A stretch of 64,000 nucleotides of DNA from Paralysiella testudinis (lineage in GTDB: Bacteria; Pseudomonadota; Gammaproteobacteria; Burkholderiales; Neisseriaceae). The position numbers and the translations under genes were made by a program. Each line of letters begins with the position of its first letter. The stretch's first letter is position 1. The stretch spans positions 248,001 to 312,000 of the forward strand of contig NZ_CP069798.1 in the NCBI RefSeq assembly GCF_016894345.1. Direction: 5' to 3'. This document shows positions 8,252 to 16,956 of this stretch, in pieces. A model generated the notes under the pieces. It did not search any database. It was not told where the DNA came from and was given only the letters and a program-made list of their open reading frames with translations.

Positions 8252-9161
8252 AAACTCCATGCTCCGGCTTGGAAAGTTTTGTCCGCAGTTGTCTGAATTT
8301 TCTGATAAAAAAATTTAACGGTTGAAATACCCAGCGTTTGGCATCCACAATCAGATAATTTTTGCTGATATTCAGCGTATGAATCCCACTGGGATAATCC
8401 GAAGAGAAAGGAAGCAGGTGGGCCTCTGTGCTGCTGGTCATACCTTTATCATCCACTTTAATTTGTTTTAAATAAAGTGATTGGCCATATTCTTGGGCGC
8501 CACACTCCTGAAATGGCACATAAGCCATGCTGTTCTGATGCCAAACACCGCCGCCCGGCCGGGTATGCTGATTTTCAGAATCAACTTTACCTGTATAAGG
8601 CTGCCAGCCATGGGTTAGCTCGCGACTAAAGTAAACTGTTTGCCGGTTGGTTTTGTGCTCTGCCGAAATCAAATACAGTCCTTCCGGCCGTTGCCACAAA
8701 AAAGAATCCACTAATTTAATGCCTTCTATCAGTGTGGCGGTGTATTGCCATTTTTTGGGGAAATCAGTGGCTTTAAATAAAACGATTTTTCCCAACTCAT
8801 GCGCCTCAGGAATCATATACCATTGATTTTTATATTTAAATACAAATGGAAATGAAAGGTGGCAGCGTAAATCATTAACGCCTTCAATCTCAAAATCTTC
8901 CAACTCTTGCATTTTAGCGTTTAGCACCCTGCAGCGGATGCGGCCACGCACCCAATGATGATTCAGCGCCTCATAAAACACATACAGAAGCTCACCTTGC
9001 TGCACTGCAAACGGGTCAGCCTGAAAATGAAACCGCCGCGACAGCCAATAAACCGATGCCGAGGCCAATAAATCGGGCACGGCATTGATTGATGCTGTTT
9101 CAGGCAATGGCATAATGCCGATATTCCATTCTTCATGAAAAAAATATTTTTTCAATTTCAT
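8244..9161 (-). CDS. Beta-propeller sugar-enzyme-like protein (GINT1 N-terminal type)
   Basis: 305 residues. EEWNIGIM near the N-terminus, FQADPFAVQQGELLYVFYEA (about 45-64), FPFVFKYKNQWYMIPEA, and later DSFLWQRPEGLYLISAE and HTRPGGGVW repeat the pattern of a five-bladed propeller with GH43/GH32-like blades. The same module forms the N-terminal part of plant glucosamine inositolphosphorylceramide transferase and occurs alone or fused to formyl- or glycosyltransferases in bacterial polysaccharide loci. No hydrolase activity should be assumed; in these loci the module is thought to handle or modify a sugar. There is no signal peptide. It sits 5 bases behind the GT4 gene and overlaps the GT2 gene downstream, so it belongs to this pathway. 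Confidence 0.65.
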   Translation of the reverse strand: MKLKKYFFHEEWNIGIMPLPETASINAVPDLLASASVYWLSRRFHFQADPFAVQQGELLYVFYEALNHHWVRGRIRCRVLNAKMQELEDFEIEGVNDLRCHLSFPFVFKYKNQWYMIPEAHELGKIVLFKATDFPKKWQYTATLIEGIKLVDSFLWQRPEGLYLISAEHKTNRQTVYFSRELTHGWQPYTGKVDSENQHTRPGGGVWHQNSMAYVPFQECGAQEYGQSLYLKQIKVDDKGMTSSTEAHLLPFSSDYPSGIHTLNISKNYLIVDAKRWVFQPLNFFIRKFRQLRTKLSKPEHGVYE

Positions 9162-9166
9162 TGAAA

Positions 9167-10279
9167 TTACCGTTTCAAATCATCACAAGACAGCACCAAG
9201 CTGCGTAGTAAATCAGCATAGGCCTGAGCCATATGCTCTTTATCATAATATTGAGCCACTTTTGCCCGCCCACGCTCAGCGAGCGCATTAAACTGATCCG
9301 GTGCCTGTAAAATGGTTTTCAGTATTTTTGCCAATCCCTGTGCATCGTGCTCATCAAACAAAAAACCATCCACACCATCAATAATTAACTCACTAATGCC
9401 ATGCGTGCGGCTTGCCACCACCACACAGCCTGCAGCCATCGCTTCCAATACCGATAAGCTCAAGCCCTCACGCAAACTGGACAGTACAAAAATTTTATTT
9501 TGTGCCAGCAATGCTGCCACCTGGTTGCTGCGCCCGGCAAAATCAATTTGCTCCGCCACGCCCTGCGCCTGAGCCAATTGTTTTATTGCCTGTTGATAGC
9601 GCTGTTTGCCGCCGCCCACCAACATCAGCCGGGTATCGATTTTCCACTGCTTTAAATATGCCATGGCCTGCACAACTGTGGCATGGTCTTTGTCTTTGGC
9701 AAAACGAGCCACCATAATCAGATCATTTGGCCGCTTGGACAAATGAACAGCATCTTGACTCAGGTATTTTTCGGTTTCAATACCGTTGGGGACAGCCACT
9801 ATTTTTGGGGCGCGCAATTGCTGCGTTGCCAGTGTTTGCAGCACACCTTGGGACACCCCGATCACGCATGAACTGCGGGCACTCAAGTATCTGGATTGCC
9901 ACAAACGCCAACGGGTATAGCGCTCCTTGGTAGAGTGCTCCACTTGCACCAGGTGTGGCACTTTCGCCCATAAGCCAGCCCAGCGCCCGAGTAGGTGTTC
10001 GGGGAACCCATGCGCCACCAAGATATCGGGTTTCCAAGTTGTGCATAATTTCATCAATTGGTAAATGGTAAGCCAATGCATTGCACCGCTAACCAGATGG
10101 TAAGGAATCCCGCTTTGTTGCAATTGTTGCAAATGAGTGGCAGTGGTGGTTTTTTTTTGACGTAAAACCAATAAGCACACCATATCCGCCATTGAATTAT
10201 GTGCACCCACCAAATCAATCGCTACTTGGGTGGCACCTGAAAAACCGCCGGTTACAAAGTGTAAAACGCGTAAAGCCAT
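9167..10279 (-). CDS. GT4-family glycosyltransferase
   Basis: 370 residues, GT-B fold. The N-terminal Rossmann domain starts MALRVLHFVTGGFSGATQVA; the C-terminal donor domain begins near IVAVPNGIE (about 160-168), then MVARFAKDKDH, LMLVGGG and the signature SSLREGLSLSVLEAMAAG with the EX7E pair (about 280-297). These features define the glycogen synthase/WaaG-like GT4 group, which transfers from a nucleotide-activated sugar at the inner face of the membrane. It is the first gene after the ~530-base gap that holds a small inverted-repeat element, so a promoter may lie in that gap. The linkage formed is unknown. Confidence 0.88.
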   Translation of the reverse strand: MALRVLHFVTGGFSGATQVAIDLVGAHNSMADMVCLLVLRQKKTTTATHLQQLQQSGIPYHLVSGAMHWLTIYQLMKLCTTWKPDILVAHGFPEHLLGRWAGLWAKVPHLVQVEHSTKERYTRWRLWQSRYLSARSSCVIGVSQGVLQTLATQQLRAPKIVAVPNGIETEKYLSQDAVHLSKRPNDLIMVARFAKDKDHATVVQAMAYLKQWKIDTRLMLVGGGKQRYQQAIKQLAQAQGVAEQIDFAGRSNQVAALLAQNKIFVLSSLREGLSLSVLEAMAAGCVVVASRTHGISELIIDGVDGFLFDEHDAQGLAKILKTILQAPDQFNALAERGRAKVAQYYDKEHMAQAYADLLRSLVLSCDDLKR

Positions 10280-10337
10280 TTACCGTTACTCACATCAAAA
10301 GGTTTTTCGAAGATTAGCAAGAATCCGTTTAGGTGGT

Positions 10338-10496
10338 GTCCTGAAAAGTATGCTGCTGAGAAAAGCAAGAGCGAGCAAGGTAAAAGTCATGATTTAGGTA
10401 AATAGAAATTGTAGATAAACAGGAGTTTTTCTGTTTCGTTTATGTAAATAATGTCTTATTTTTTGCCTAAAATATAGGCAGCATACTTTTTAGGAC
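10338..10496. mobile_element. 159-bp MITE-like element inside the glycan locus
   Basis: The ends are a 19-bp inverted repeat with one mismatch: GTCCTGAAAAGTATGCTGC at 10338-10356 and the complement of GTCCTAAAAAGTATGCTGC at 10478-10496. The interior is AT-rich with no reading frame of note. The shape fits an internally deleted insertion sequence or MITE. I could not identify a convincing target duplication or parent transposase in the window. Confidence 0.65.
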
Positions 10497-10813
10497 GCTC
10501 CATCCGGAGATTAAAACTTGAGCACCATTAAATCTCAAATAATTTAATTGAAACTTATAAATATCTAATATTTGATTATCGTTTTGATGAATCGGCTCGT
10601 CCTGCGTACTATTGGGTATACATTCTATTATTCTATCCGTGTTTTAGGCTCAAATGCCAAACCAGCGCTAGTTTAAAAGGTATTTCACTTCGTTTTGAAT
10701 GCTATTTCAGGCTGCCTGAACACTATATTTGCATTTCATGCAGAAACATCTTTAAAAGTCAGCAAAAGATATGATCACACTTGAAATTCCATATTATTCC
10801 CATATGGCTATAT
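10497..10813. other. Intergenic stretch between MITE-like element and glf
   Basis: AT-rich with no supported gene. It contains one exact DUS at 10709-10720 (AGGCTGCCTGAA), the only exact copy between 5.66 and 17.9 kb. Promoters for the GT4 operon may lie here, but none is clear. Confidence 0.5.
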
Positions 10814-11917
10814 TTATTGGTTTTGAAATTCGTTTTTGACCGTTTTCAATGCAGACGCAATGACCTGATGCATATCATAATACCGATACTCAGCTAACCG
10901 ACCACCAAAGATAACTTTTTCAATCGTATCCGCCTTTGTTCTATATTGCTTATAAATACGTTGATTTTTATCATCATTTACAGGATAGTAAGCTTCTTTT
11001 TCGGGCGTCCAATTTTGCGGATATTCACGGGTGATAACGGTTTTTTCTTGCGTACCGAATTCAAAGTGCTTGTGCTCAATGATGCGAGTAAAGGGTATAT
11101 CGGCATCGTTATAATTAATCACCGCATTACCCTGGTAATTAGGCTGATTTAATAATTCGGTTTCAAACCTTAGGGACCGGTATTCTAATTGTCCAAATTC
11201 ATACGCAAAATATTCGTCAATTTTCCCTGTGTATACTACTTTTTCAGCCAAATTATCATAGTAAGTACGGTCAGCAAAATAATCCGCGTCGGTTAAAGTC
11301 TCGATTCCATCCAATAATCCATTAATCAGACCATTGTAACCTCCAATCGGAATACCCTGAAAACGATCATTAAAATAATTATTATCAAAGCGAAAACGTA
11401 CCGGTAAACGTTTGATAATAAAGCTCGGCAATTCAGTAGCCTTTTTCCCCCACTGTTTTTCAGTGTATTCTTTAATCAAGATGTCATATATATCTTTGCC
11501 AACCAATGACAATGCTTGCTCTTCTAAATTTTGCGGGTTGGGCACCCCATATTGTTCAATCTGATGTTGAAGTTTTTCAGCGGCCTCTGCCGGTGTTTTT
11601 ACACCCCACAGTTGATAAAACGTATTCATATTGAACGGCAGGTTATATAATTTCCCCTTAGCCAAGGCGACCGGGCTATTGACATAATTATTGAATTTTA
11701 CAAACTGGTTCACGTATTGCCAAATAGCTTCATCATTGGTATGAAAAATATGTGCGCCATATTTATGTACTTGAATGCCGGCAATATTTTCACAATAAAC
11801 ATTGCCACCCAAATGATTTCTTTTGTCAATAACCAAGCATTTTTTTCCACGCTTATTTGCTTCATGTGCAAAAACGCTGCCAAATAACCCGCTACCAACA
11901 ATTAAATAATCTTTCAT
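10814..11917 (-). CDS. glf: UDP-galactopyranose mutase
   Basis: 367 residues, the normal length. The flavoenzyme converts UDP-galactopyranose to UDP-galactofuranose in the cytoplasm, the donor for galactofuranose-containing glycans. The FAD-binding Rossmann motif opens the protein (YLIVGSGLFGSVFAHEA, then LVIDKRNHLGGN), followed by HKYGAHIFHT (about 50-60), KQWGKKATELP and the late TREYP segment, all hallmarks of bacterial Glf. The start ATG follows a weak AGGG. A galactofuranosyltransferase should be among the neighbouring GT2/GT4 genes, but none can be singled out. The codons are AT-rich compared with the window average. Confidence 0.96.
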   Translation of the reverse strand: MKDYLIVGSGLFGSVFAHEANKRGKKCLVIDKRNHLGGNVYCENIAGIQVHKYGAHIFHTNDEAIWQYVNQFVKFNNYVNSPVALAKGKLYNLPFNMNTFYQLWGVKTPAEAAEKLQHQIEQYGVPNPQNLEEQALSLVGKDIYDILIKEYTEKQWGKKATELPSFIIKRLPVRFRFDNNYFNDRFQGIPIGGYNGLINGLLDGIETLTDADYFADRTYYDNLAEKVVYTGKIDEYFAYEFGQLEYRSLRFETELLNQPNYQGNAVINYNDADIPFTRIIEHKHFEFGTQEKTVITREYPQNWTPEKEAYYPVNDDKNQRIYKQYRTKADTIEKVIFGGRLAEYRYYDMHQVIASALKTVKNEFQNQ

Positions 11918-11967
11918 TATTAACCCTATACTTTCTAGATTAATTATCTAACAATGATTTAAGTTTT

Positions 11968-13008
11968 TTATATTTTTTCTTTCCAGCTCAAACTTAAAAC
12001 CAGAAATATAAACATATTTTTTAAATTGCATTTTTTAATTGAAAATATTTTTTGTGCGAAACTATATTCATCAATATTTTTGTATTTATGGTATTTTTTA
12101 TCAACCATATTTTTGATGAATTTACTCTCAGGAAATAATTGCCGTAACCGATATTTATCAATAATATGCAAAGAAAATTGCAATATATCTTTGCGTTTTT
12201 CCGGAATGGCATGTTGATATGAAAACCAAAAATATGACTCAAACAACTGGGGAGCCAGTTTTTTCATAAAATCATCATACTTTATATTTAATCCAAAATA
12301 AGCCAGCACATTATCAAGAACCCTCAAATGGTCTATTGCTTTATCTGTGCCTCTAAAAGTATTAGCCATTATTGAATTATTACGCCGCAAATAATTGTAT
12401 AGCTTATTTTGAATAAAATAAGCTTTTTGCGCATTAGCCATGTATTTCCAATAAAATTCCGCATCTTCATACAACAGATGCTCGGGGAAATAAATTTGCT
12501 TTTCTAAAATGACTGCAGTTTTATAGACTTTATTCCAAGAAGATACATTTTCATGCAATAAAATTTGAGGCGTTAGCTCAACCAACCCATCTTGGCGAAC
12601 CGAATAATAGTCATCATCAGAATCCCATTTTATGGCATTGGTTTCTGTAACCACTTTGCAGCCAAAGAAAACCACATCCACATTTAACTGAAACAAAGGT
12701 ACACACAGTTGATAGGTTTCCGGATTAATAAAGTCATCCGAATCAAGAAATGTTAAAAATACACCTGTTGCACGCCTAATACCATTATTCCGGGTAATTG
12801 ATAACCCTGAGTTTTTCTGATGAATCACAATAATGCGCGGATCTTTTTGTGCGTAGGCTGCCAATATAGCAGCCGAATTATCTGTAGAGCCGTCATTGAT
12901 GCAAATAATTTCCAAATTGGAATAGGTTTGAGCCAATACGCTGTCTAAACATTTCTCCAGATATTTGCTCATATTGTATACTGGAATAATAACTGAAAGC
13001 TTTTCCAT
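11968..13008 (-). CDS. GT2-family glycosyltransferase (AT-rich)
   Basis: 346 residues from the ATG at 13008, which has AAAAGG about 10 bases upstream and starts two bases after the stop of the preceding GT2 remnant; an ATG 8 codons upstream would lack a site. GT-A motifs: LSVIIPVYNMSKYLEKCLDS, ICINDGSTDNSA and FLTFLDSDDF. The C-terminal half is very AT-rich and Lys/Ile/Phe-rich (for example KNMVDKKYHKYKNIDEY), unlike the GC-rich chromosome around it, a sign of transfer. It was presumably co-transcribed with the now split GT2 gene upstream; polarity from the insertion may reduce its expression. Confidence 0.88.
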   Translation of the reverse strand: MEKLSVIIPVYNMSKYLEKCLDSVLAQTYSNLEIICINDGSTDNSAAILAAYAQKDPRIIVIHQKNSGLSITRNNGIRRATGVFLTFLDSDDFINPETYQLCVPLFQLNVDVVFFGCKVVTETNAIKWDSDDDYYSVRQDGLVELTPQILLHENVSSWNKVYKTAVILEKQIYFPEHLLYEDAEFYWKYMANAQKAYFIQNKLYNYLRRNNSIMANTFRGTDKAIDHLRVLDNVLAYFGLNIKYDDFMKKLAPQLFESYFWFSYQHAIPEKRKDILQFSLHIIDKYRLRQLFPESKFIKNMVDKKYHKYKNIDEYSFAQKIFSIKKCNLKNMFIFLVLSLSWKEKI

Positions 13009-13010
13009 TT

Positions 13011-13696
13011 TCACAGAGCCTTTTTGCGCCATTTATATACAATTGGCAGATGCCGTATAAACCACATTTTTTTTCTTTTTCGAAAGGGGGTTACGTCTGC
13101 GTGAATCCGTTCAGCCAAAACGTCATCAGTGATGGTATTCCCCCATGCTTTTAAAAAACCCATTCGGTATTTAGGATGAATACGTGAATAATTCCATGAA
13201 TACGCACCAAATCTTAACATGGGAATATGATACTTTAAGCGTTGATAGATTTGCTCATGTTGTTTAGCGAATGACAAAATTTCATCATATTCGGTGCAAA
13301 CACAAAATACTTTATCTTTATTGTTAATCGAGGAATTGGCATTGTCTATACGGTAATTCAGTAAAGGCTGGTCAATAAACATAAATCGCTGGCAACATGC
13401 ATATACTTTAAAAGAAAACGAAGTATCCTGATAGGAAGCACCCGGTGTTTCTAAAAAACGGATATTGTTCTGATTAAGAAATTCCTTGCGATATAAGTTG
13501 ACCCAAATAGAAGGTGCTTGATAAAAGATGGCCGCTTCGTCTAAGGGACGAACCACAGTATCAACTGGAATATAGTGCAAATCCTGCTTAAACTTATCAT
13601 GCTGGGTGAAACAATAATAATTGCAACGGGCAACATCCAGATTCTGTGTTTTGGCTAAATGATAAAGGGTTTCAAACATGGTTGGCTCTATATAGT
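13011..13696 (-). pseudogene. 3' part of a GT2 glycosyltransferase gene split by IS481-family element
   Basis: The reading frame from the element edge to the TGA at 13011 encodes the C-terminal ~227 residues of a GT2 enzyme (YIEPTMFETLYHLAKTQNLD, later DVARCNYY, and MWFIRHLPIVYKWRKKAL at the end). The apparent 323-codon frame reaching 13982 is an artefact: its first ~95 codons read backwards through the insertion. The 5' part lies at 14706-14988. Removing 13697-14705 plus one copy of TATAGT joins the halves in frame: 963 bases, 321 codons, with the junction reading ESDDYIEPTM, a normal GT2 sequence. Confidence 0.9.
13691..13696. repeat. Left target-site duplication of IS481-family element
   Basis: TATAGT directly precedes the element end TGTTTA. 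The identical hexamer at 14706-14711 follows the other end TTAACA. Confidence 0.9.
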
Positions 13697-14705
13697 TGTT
13701 TAGTCCCTGAATTTTATGGAGTATCATTACCCCAATTAAAAGAGACCGACTTATGGCAAGCATATTGCATGGTAACGCCAAGACTACGCCTAGAATCAGA
13801 AAAGAAATACAAGAGTCTGAAGAGAGCATCGCAGCGTTAGCTAAAAATACAATATTAATTTCAAAACCGTTCTCTACTGGAAACACGCAGATTCGGTCGA
13901 AGATAAAAAGTCCGGCCCCAAAACCCGCCCCAGCGTGTTGACCGAATCGGAGCAGCAGGCAATCTGTACCGTCCGGCGACATCTGCGGCTGTCATTGGAC
14001 GAGCTGTATATCATCTTCAAGCCCAATATTCCAAAGCTGAGCCGCTCCAATCTGCACCGGTGCTTGCAACATCACGGATTGTCGCGCTTACCCAAGAATG
14101 AATCCGATGGCCAAAAAGGTAAAAAACATTCAAACAATATCCGGTTGGCTTTGTCCATATCGACATCACCGAGGTGCGTTGTGAAACCGGCAAGCTGTAC
14201 CTGTTTGTCGCCATCGACCGCAAAACCAAATATGTTTATGCAGAACTTCATCCGCGTATGACGCAGAAAACCGCCGTTTCTTTTCTGCGCAACCTACAAC
14301 AAGATTGTGTGTTTAAAATCACCCATATCCTAACGGACAACGGTGCGCAGTTTACCTACAACTTGCTGAGCCAAGCACAACGGCCTGATAAGGAGCATCC
14401 GTTTGACGAGCTTTGCCGGCATTTGGGCATTGAGCACCGTACCACGAAATTCCGTCATCCATGGACGAACGGGCAGGTGGAGATTACCAACAAGATGCTG
14501 AAAGAGGTAACGGTCAAACGCTTCCACTATGAGCATCCTGACGAACTTAAACGGCACTTGATGGTATTTTTGCTGTATTACAACCATCAACGCCCCTTAC
14601 GGTCGTTGAAGTACAAAACGCCTTGGCAGGCTTTGGAAGATTGCTATAATCTAGAGCCTGAATTGTTTCGTGAAAATCCATTCCAGAAGATTATGGGTCT
14701 TAACA
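13697..14705 (+). mobile_element. IS481-family insertion sequence, 1009 bp
   Basis: The ends are TGTTTAGTCCCTGAAT and the complement of TGTTAAGACCCATAAT, an imperfect inverted repeat (18 of 25 positions agree) starting TG and ending CA. The element is flanked by the 6-bp duplication TATAGT. The single transposase frame reads rightward and is typical of IS481 (HTH domain, then DDE integrase core). It interrupts a GT2 gene on the opposite strand. Confidence 0.92.
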
Positions 14706-14710
14706 TATAG
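13753..14710 (+). pseudogene. IS481-family transposase, two frameshifts
   Basis: The transposase can be followed across three frames. The N-terminal HTH part starts at 13753 (MASILHGNAKTTPRIRKE). A shift near 13845 in an A5 run moves to the frame encoding NINFKTVLYWKHADSVEDKK and VLTESEQQAICTVRRHLRLS. A second shift near 14125 in an A6 run moves to VHIDITEV, the catalytic core LYLFVAIDRKTKYVYAEL, ILTDNGAQFT, FRHPWTNGQVEITNKMLKE and YNHQRP. The C-terminal NPFQKIMGLN matches IS481 proteins. The stop TAG (14708-14710) is contributed by the duplicated target. Both shifts lie in homopolymers, so base-calling error is possible; if real, the element cannot move by itself. Confidence 0.85.
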
Positions 14711-14988
14711 TCATCCGATTCAACAATGCCGATATATTCGCCATTACATTGGCCAAGACCGATATTCATGGAATGCCCATAACCACTATTCGGTTTGTTG
14801 ATAATCCGAAACCGCGTATCCTGTTGGGCATAGTCTTCCAATATTGCTAAAGAAGTATCCGTAGAGCCGTCATTAATACAAATTACTTCAAAATTTTTAA
14901 ATGTCTGACTCTGGATACTGTCCAGACATTGGCGTAAGTATTTTTCAACATTGAATACCGGCACCAAAATTGAAATTGCAACAGCCAT
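14706..14988 (-). pseudogene. 5' part of the split GT2 glycosyltransferase gene
   Basis: Start ATG at 14988 with AGGAA upstream. It encodes MAVAISILVPVFNVEKYLRQ, then ICINDGSTDTSLA and EYIGIVESDDY, the GT-A donor and acidic motifs, and is cut right after the ESDD motif by the element. The frame then runs into the insertion and stops after about 20 foreign residues, so the product would be a ~114-residue fragment with a donor site but no acceptor domain. It was probably the first gene of this part of the glycan operon. Confidence 0.9.
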
Positions 14989-15067
14989 ACTTTTGTTCCT
15001 ATATTATTTGATAGTGTTTTTTGATTTTTTATTTAAAAAACTTATTAACTTAAATAAGTGTTTTTAT

Positions 15068-16852
15068 TTAACGTATATTTGATGAGTCTGCATCTGTTTT
15101 GGTTCCAAGAGGGTTAAACTGCATGGTATGCAAAGCAGCATAACGGCCTTTTTGTGCCAGCAGCGCTTCATGCTTACCTTGCTCAACAATCCTACCTTCA
15201 TGCATTACCACAATATTGTCTGCATTTTCAATCGTAGACAATCGATGTGCAATCACAATAGTGGTTCGATTACGCATTAAAATCTCCAGAGCTGCCTGAA
15301 CCAGACGTTCCGATTCCGTATCCAATGCGCTGGTTGCTTCATCTAAAATCAGGATAGGTGCATCTTTCAATAACGCCCGTGCAATGGCAATACGTTGGCG
15401 CTGACCACCCGACAATTTAAGCCCCTGATCGCCAATAGGTGTATGTAAACCATTGGGCATTTTCTCAATAAACTGCCACGCATTGGCTGCTTTTGCCGCC
15501 TCAATAATTTGCTCTTCCGCCACATCCACACGACCATAAGCAATATTGCTGGCAATAGTGTCGTTAAATAGTACGACGTCTTGGCTAACGAGTGACATTT
15601 GCGCACGTAAACTATTCAATTCAAATTCTTCTATATTAATACCGCCAATTTTTAATTGCCCACCACTAACATCATAAAATCGGGGAATCAAATTGGCAGT
15701 GGATGTTTTTCCACAGCCGGACTCACCCACCAACGCCACCACAGTACCTTGTTTGATGGTCAAATTCAGATGATCAATAGCATTTTTATCTGCATGTTGA
15801 TAACGCAGCACCACATTATTAAACTCAATATCGCCAATGGGTGCCGATGCTATTTTGCTTCCCGAATTTTTTTCTTCCGGTTCATCTAAAAAACGAAATA
15901 CACTGTCAGCCGCAATCAAGCCGCCTTGCAAAACGGAAGACATATTGGTAATACGCTTAAGCGGATCAAACATCATCAGCATGGCTGTTAAGAATGACAT
16001 AAAATCACCGGCGGTAAAACCGGCATGGGCAGCACGGTTGGCAGCCACATATAAAATAATGGATAACGAGGTAGCTACCATCAACTGCGTGACCGCACTA
16101 CCGATAGAGGTGTAGGATTGACGGCGTACCGCCAAATGTCTCAAATCTTTATTGGTTTTTTCCAAACGGTTTTGTTCGTAACGCTGGCCGCCATACACAC
16201 GCACAACCCGTGTACCATCAATTGATTCAGACAAAATTTGTATGACCTGGCCGATATTATTTTGGCTTTTGGCAGCCAAACTGCGGATGCGCTTATTAAC
16301 GGTTTTAACACACCACGCAATCAGCGGAATGGTAACAAAAGTAATTAAAGTTAGCTGCCAATCCAAATAAAATAGCCAAATTAGCAAACCCAATACAGTG
16401 ACACCATCTTTGGCAAAAATGGTAATCACATCAAACCCGGCAGCAGTAATGCCGCCCGCATCATTGGTGATGCGCGACATCATGCGCCCGCGGCTGTTTT
16501 CCTGATAATAACCCACCGGCAACATCATCATTTTGGCAAACAAATCGCGCTGTATGCTTTGCACCATCAAATTGGAAATATAGGCGCTGGTGTATTCATT
16601 GATGTAGTTGGCAATGCCGCGCAGAATAAACAAACCCACAATTTGAAACGGTACCCATTTCATGGCTTCTATGTTTTTGTCCACAAAGCCGTTATTGATA
16701 ATCGGTTTTAACAGGGAAGCAAATGCCGGTCCAGTGGCACCCACAATCACCATGGCAATCACCGAAATCACAAAGTATTTCAGCAAGCCACGCATATAGG
16801 GGAATAAGCGTTTGTATAGGTTTTTTTGCGAATAAGGGTCTTGCTGCTTCAT
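15068..16852 (-). CDS. msbA: Lipid A export ABC transporter MsbA
   Basis: 594 residues, a half-transporter with the membrane domain (residues ~1-315, six segments) fused to the ATPase. It flips lipid A-core across the inner membrane as a homodimer. Walker A is GESGCGKTS (about 378-386), the Q-loop lies in MSLVSQD, the signature is LSGGQRQR, Walker B is ILILDEATSALD, and the switch is IAHRLSTI. The ATG at 16852 is preferred to one two codons upstream because AGGA sits at proper spacing only for it. It is adjacent to the glycan locus on the same strand, so its substrate may carry the sugars made there, or it could serve as a dedicated glycolipid flippase (inference). Confidence 0.93.
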   Translation of the reverse strand: MKQQDPYSQKNLYKRLFPYMRGLLKYFVISVIAMVIVGATGPAFASLLKPIINNGFVDKNIEAMKWVPFQIVGLFILRGIANYINEYTSAYISNLMVQSIQRDLFAKMMMLPVGYYQENSRGRMMSRITNDAGGITAAGFDVITIFAKDGVTVLGLLIWLFYLDWQLTLITFVTIPLIAWCVKTVNKRIRSLAAKSQNNIGQVIQILSESIDGTRVVRVYGGQRYEQNRLEKTNKDLRHLAVRRQSYTSIGSAVTQLMVATSLSIILYVAANRAAHAGFTAGDFMSFLTAMLMMFDPLKRITNMSSVLQGGLIAADSVFRFLDEPEEKNSGSKIASAPIGDIEFNNVVLRYQHADKNAIDHLNLTIKQGTVVALVGESGCGKTSTANLIPRFYDVSGGQLKIGGINIEEFELNSLRAQMSLVSQDVVLFNDTIASNIAYGRVDVAEEQIIEAAKAANAWQFIEKMPNGLHTPIGDQGLKLSGGQRQRIAIARALLKDAPILILDEATSALDTESERLVQAALEILMRNRTTIVIAHRLSTIENADNIVVMHEGRIVEQGKHEALLAQKGRYAALHTMQFNPLGTKTDADSSNIR

Positions 16853-16956
16853 GGCCATCCTAAATGGTTTTCCAACCGTATTTATTTAAATTAAAATCAA
16901 TTAATTATAACTATCTGATTACAACAACTCTGTCTACAAACAAAACAACGTCATCA

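Noticed and set aside
13011-13982. A continuous 323-codon frame on the minus strand that could be taken as one protein
   Set aside because: The first ~95 codons read antisense through the IS481-family element; only the last ~227 codons resemble a glycosyltransferase.
13753-14261. Programmed frameshifting in the IS481-family transposase
   Set aside because: The shift sites lack a proper X XXY YYZ slippery heptamer in frame and IS481 transposases are made from one frame, so decay or base-calling error is simpler.
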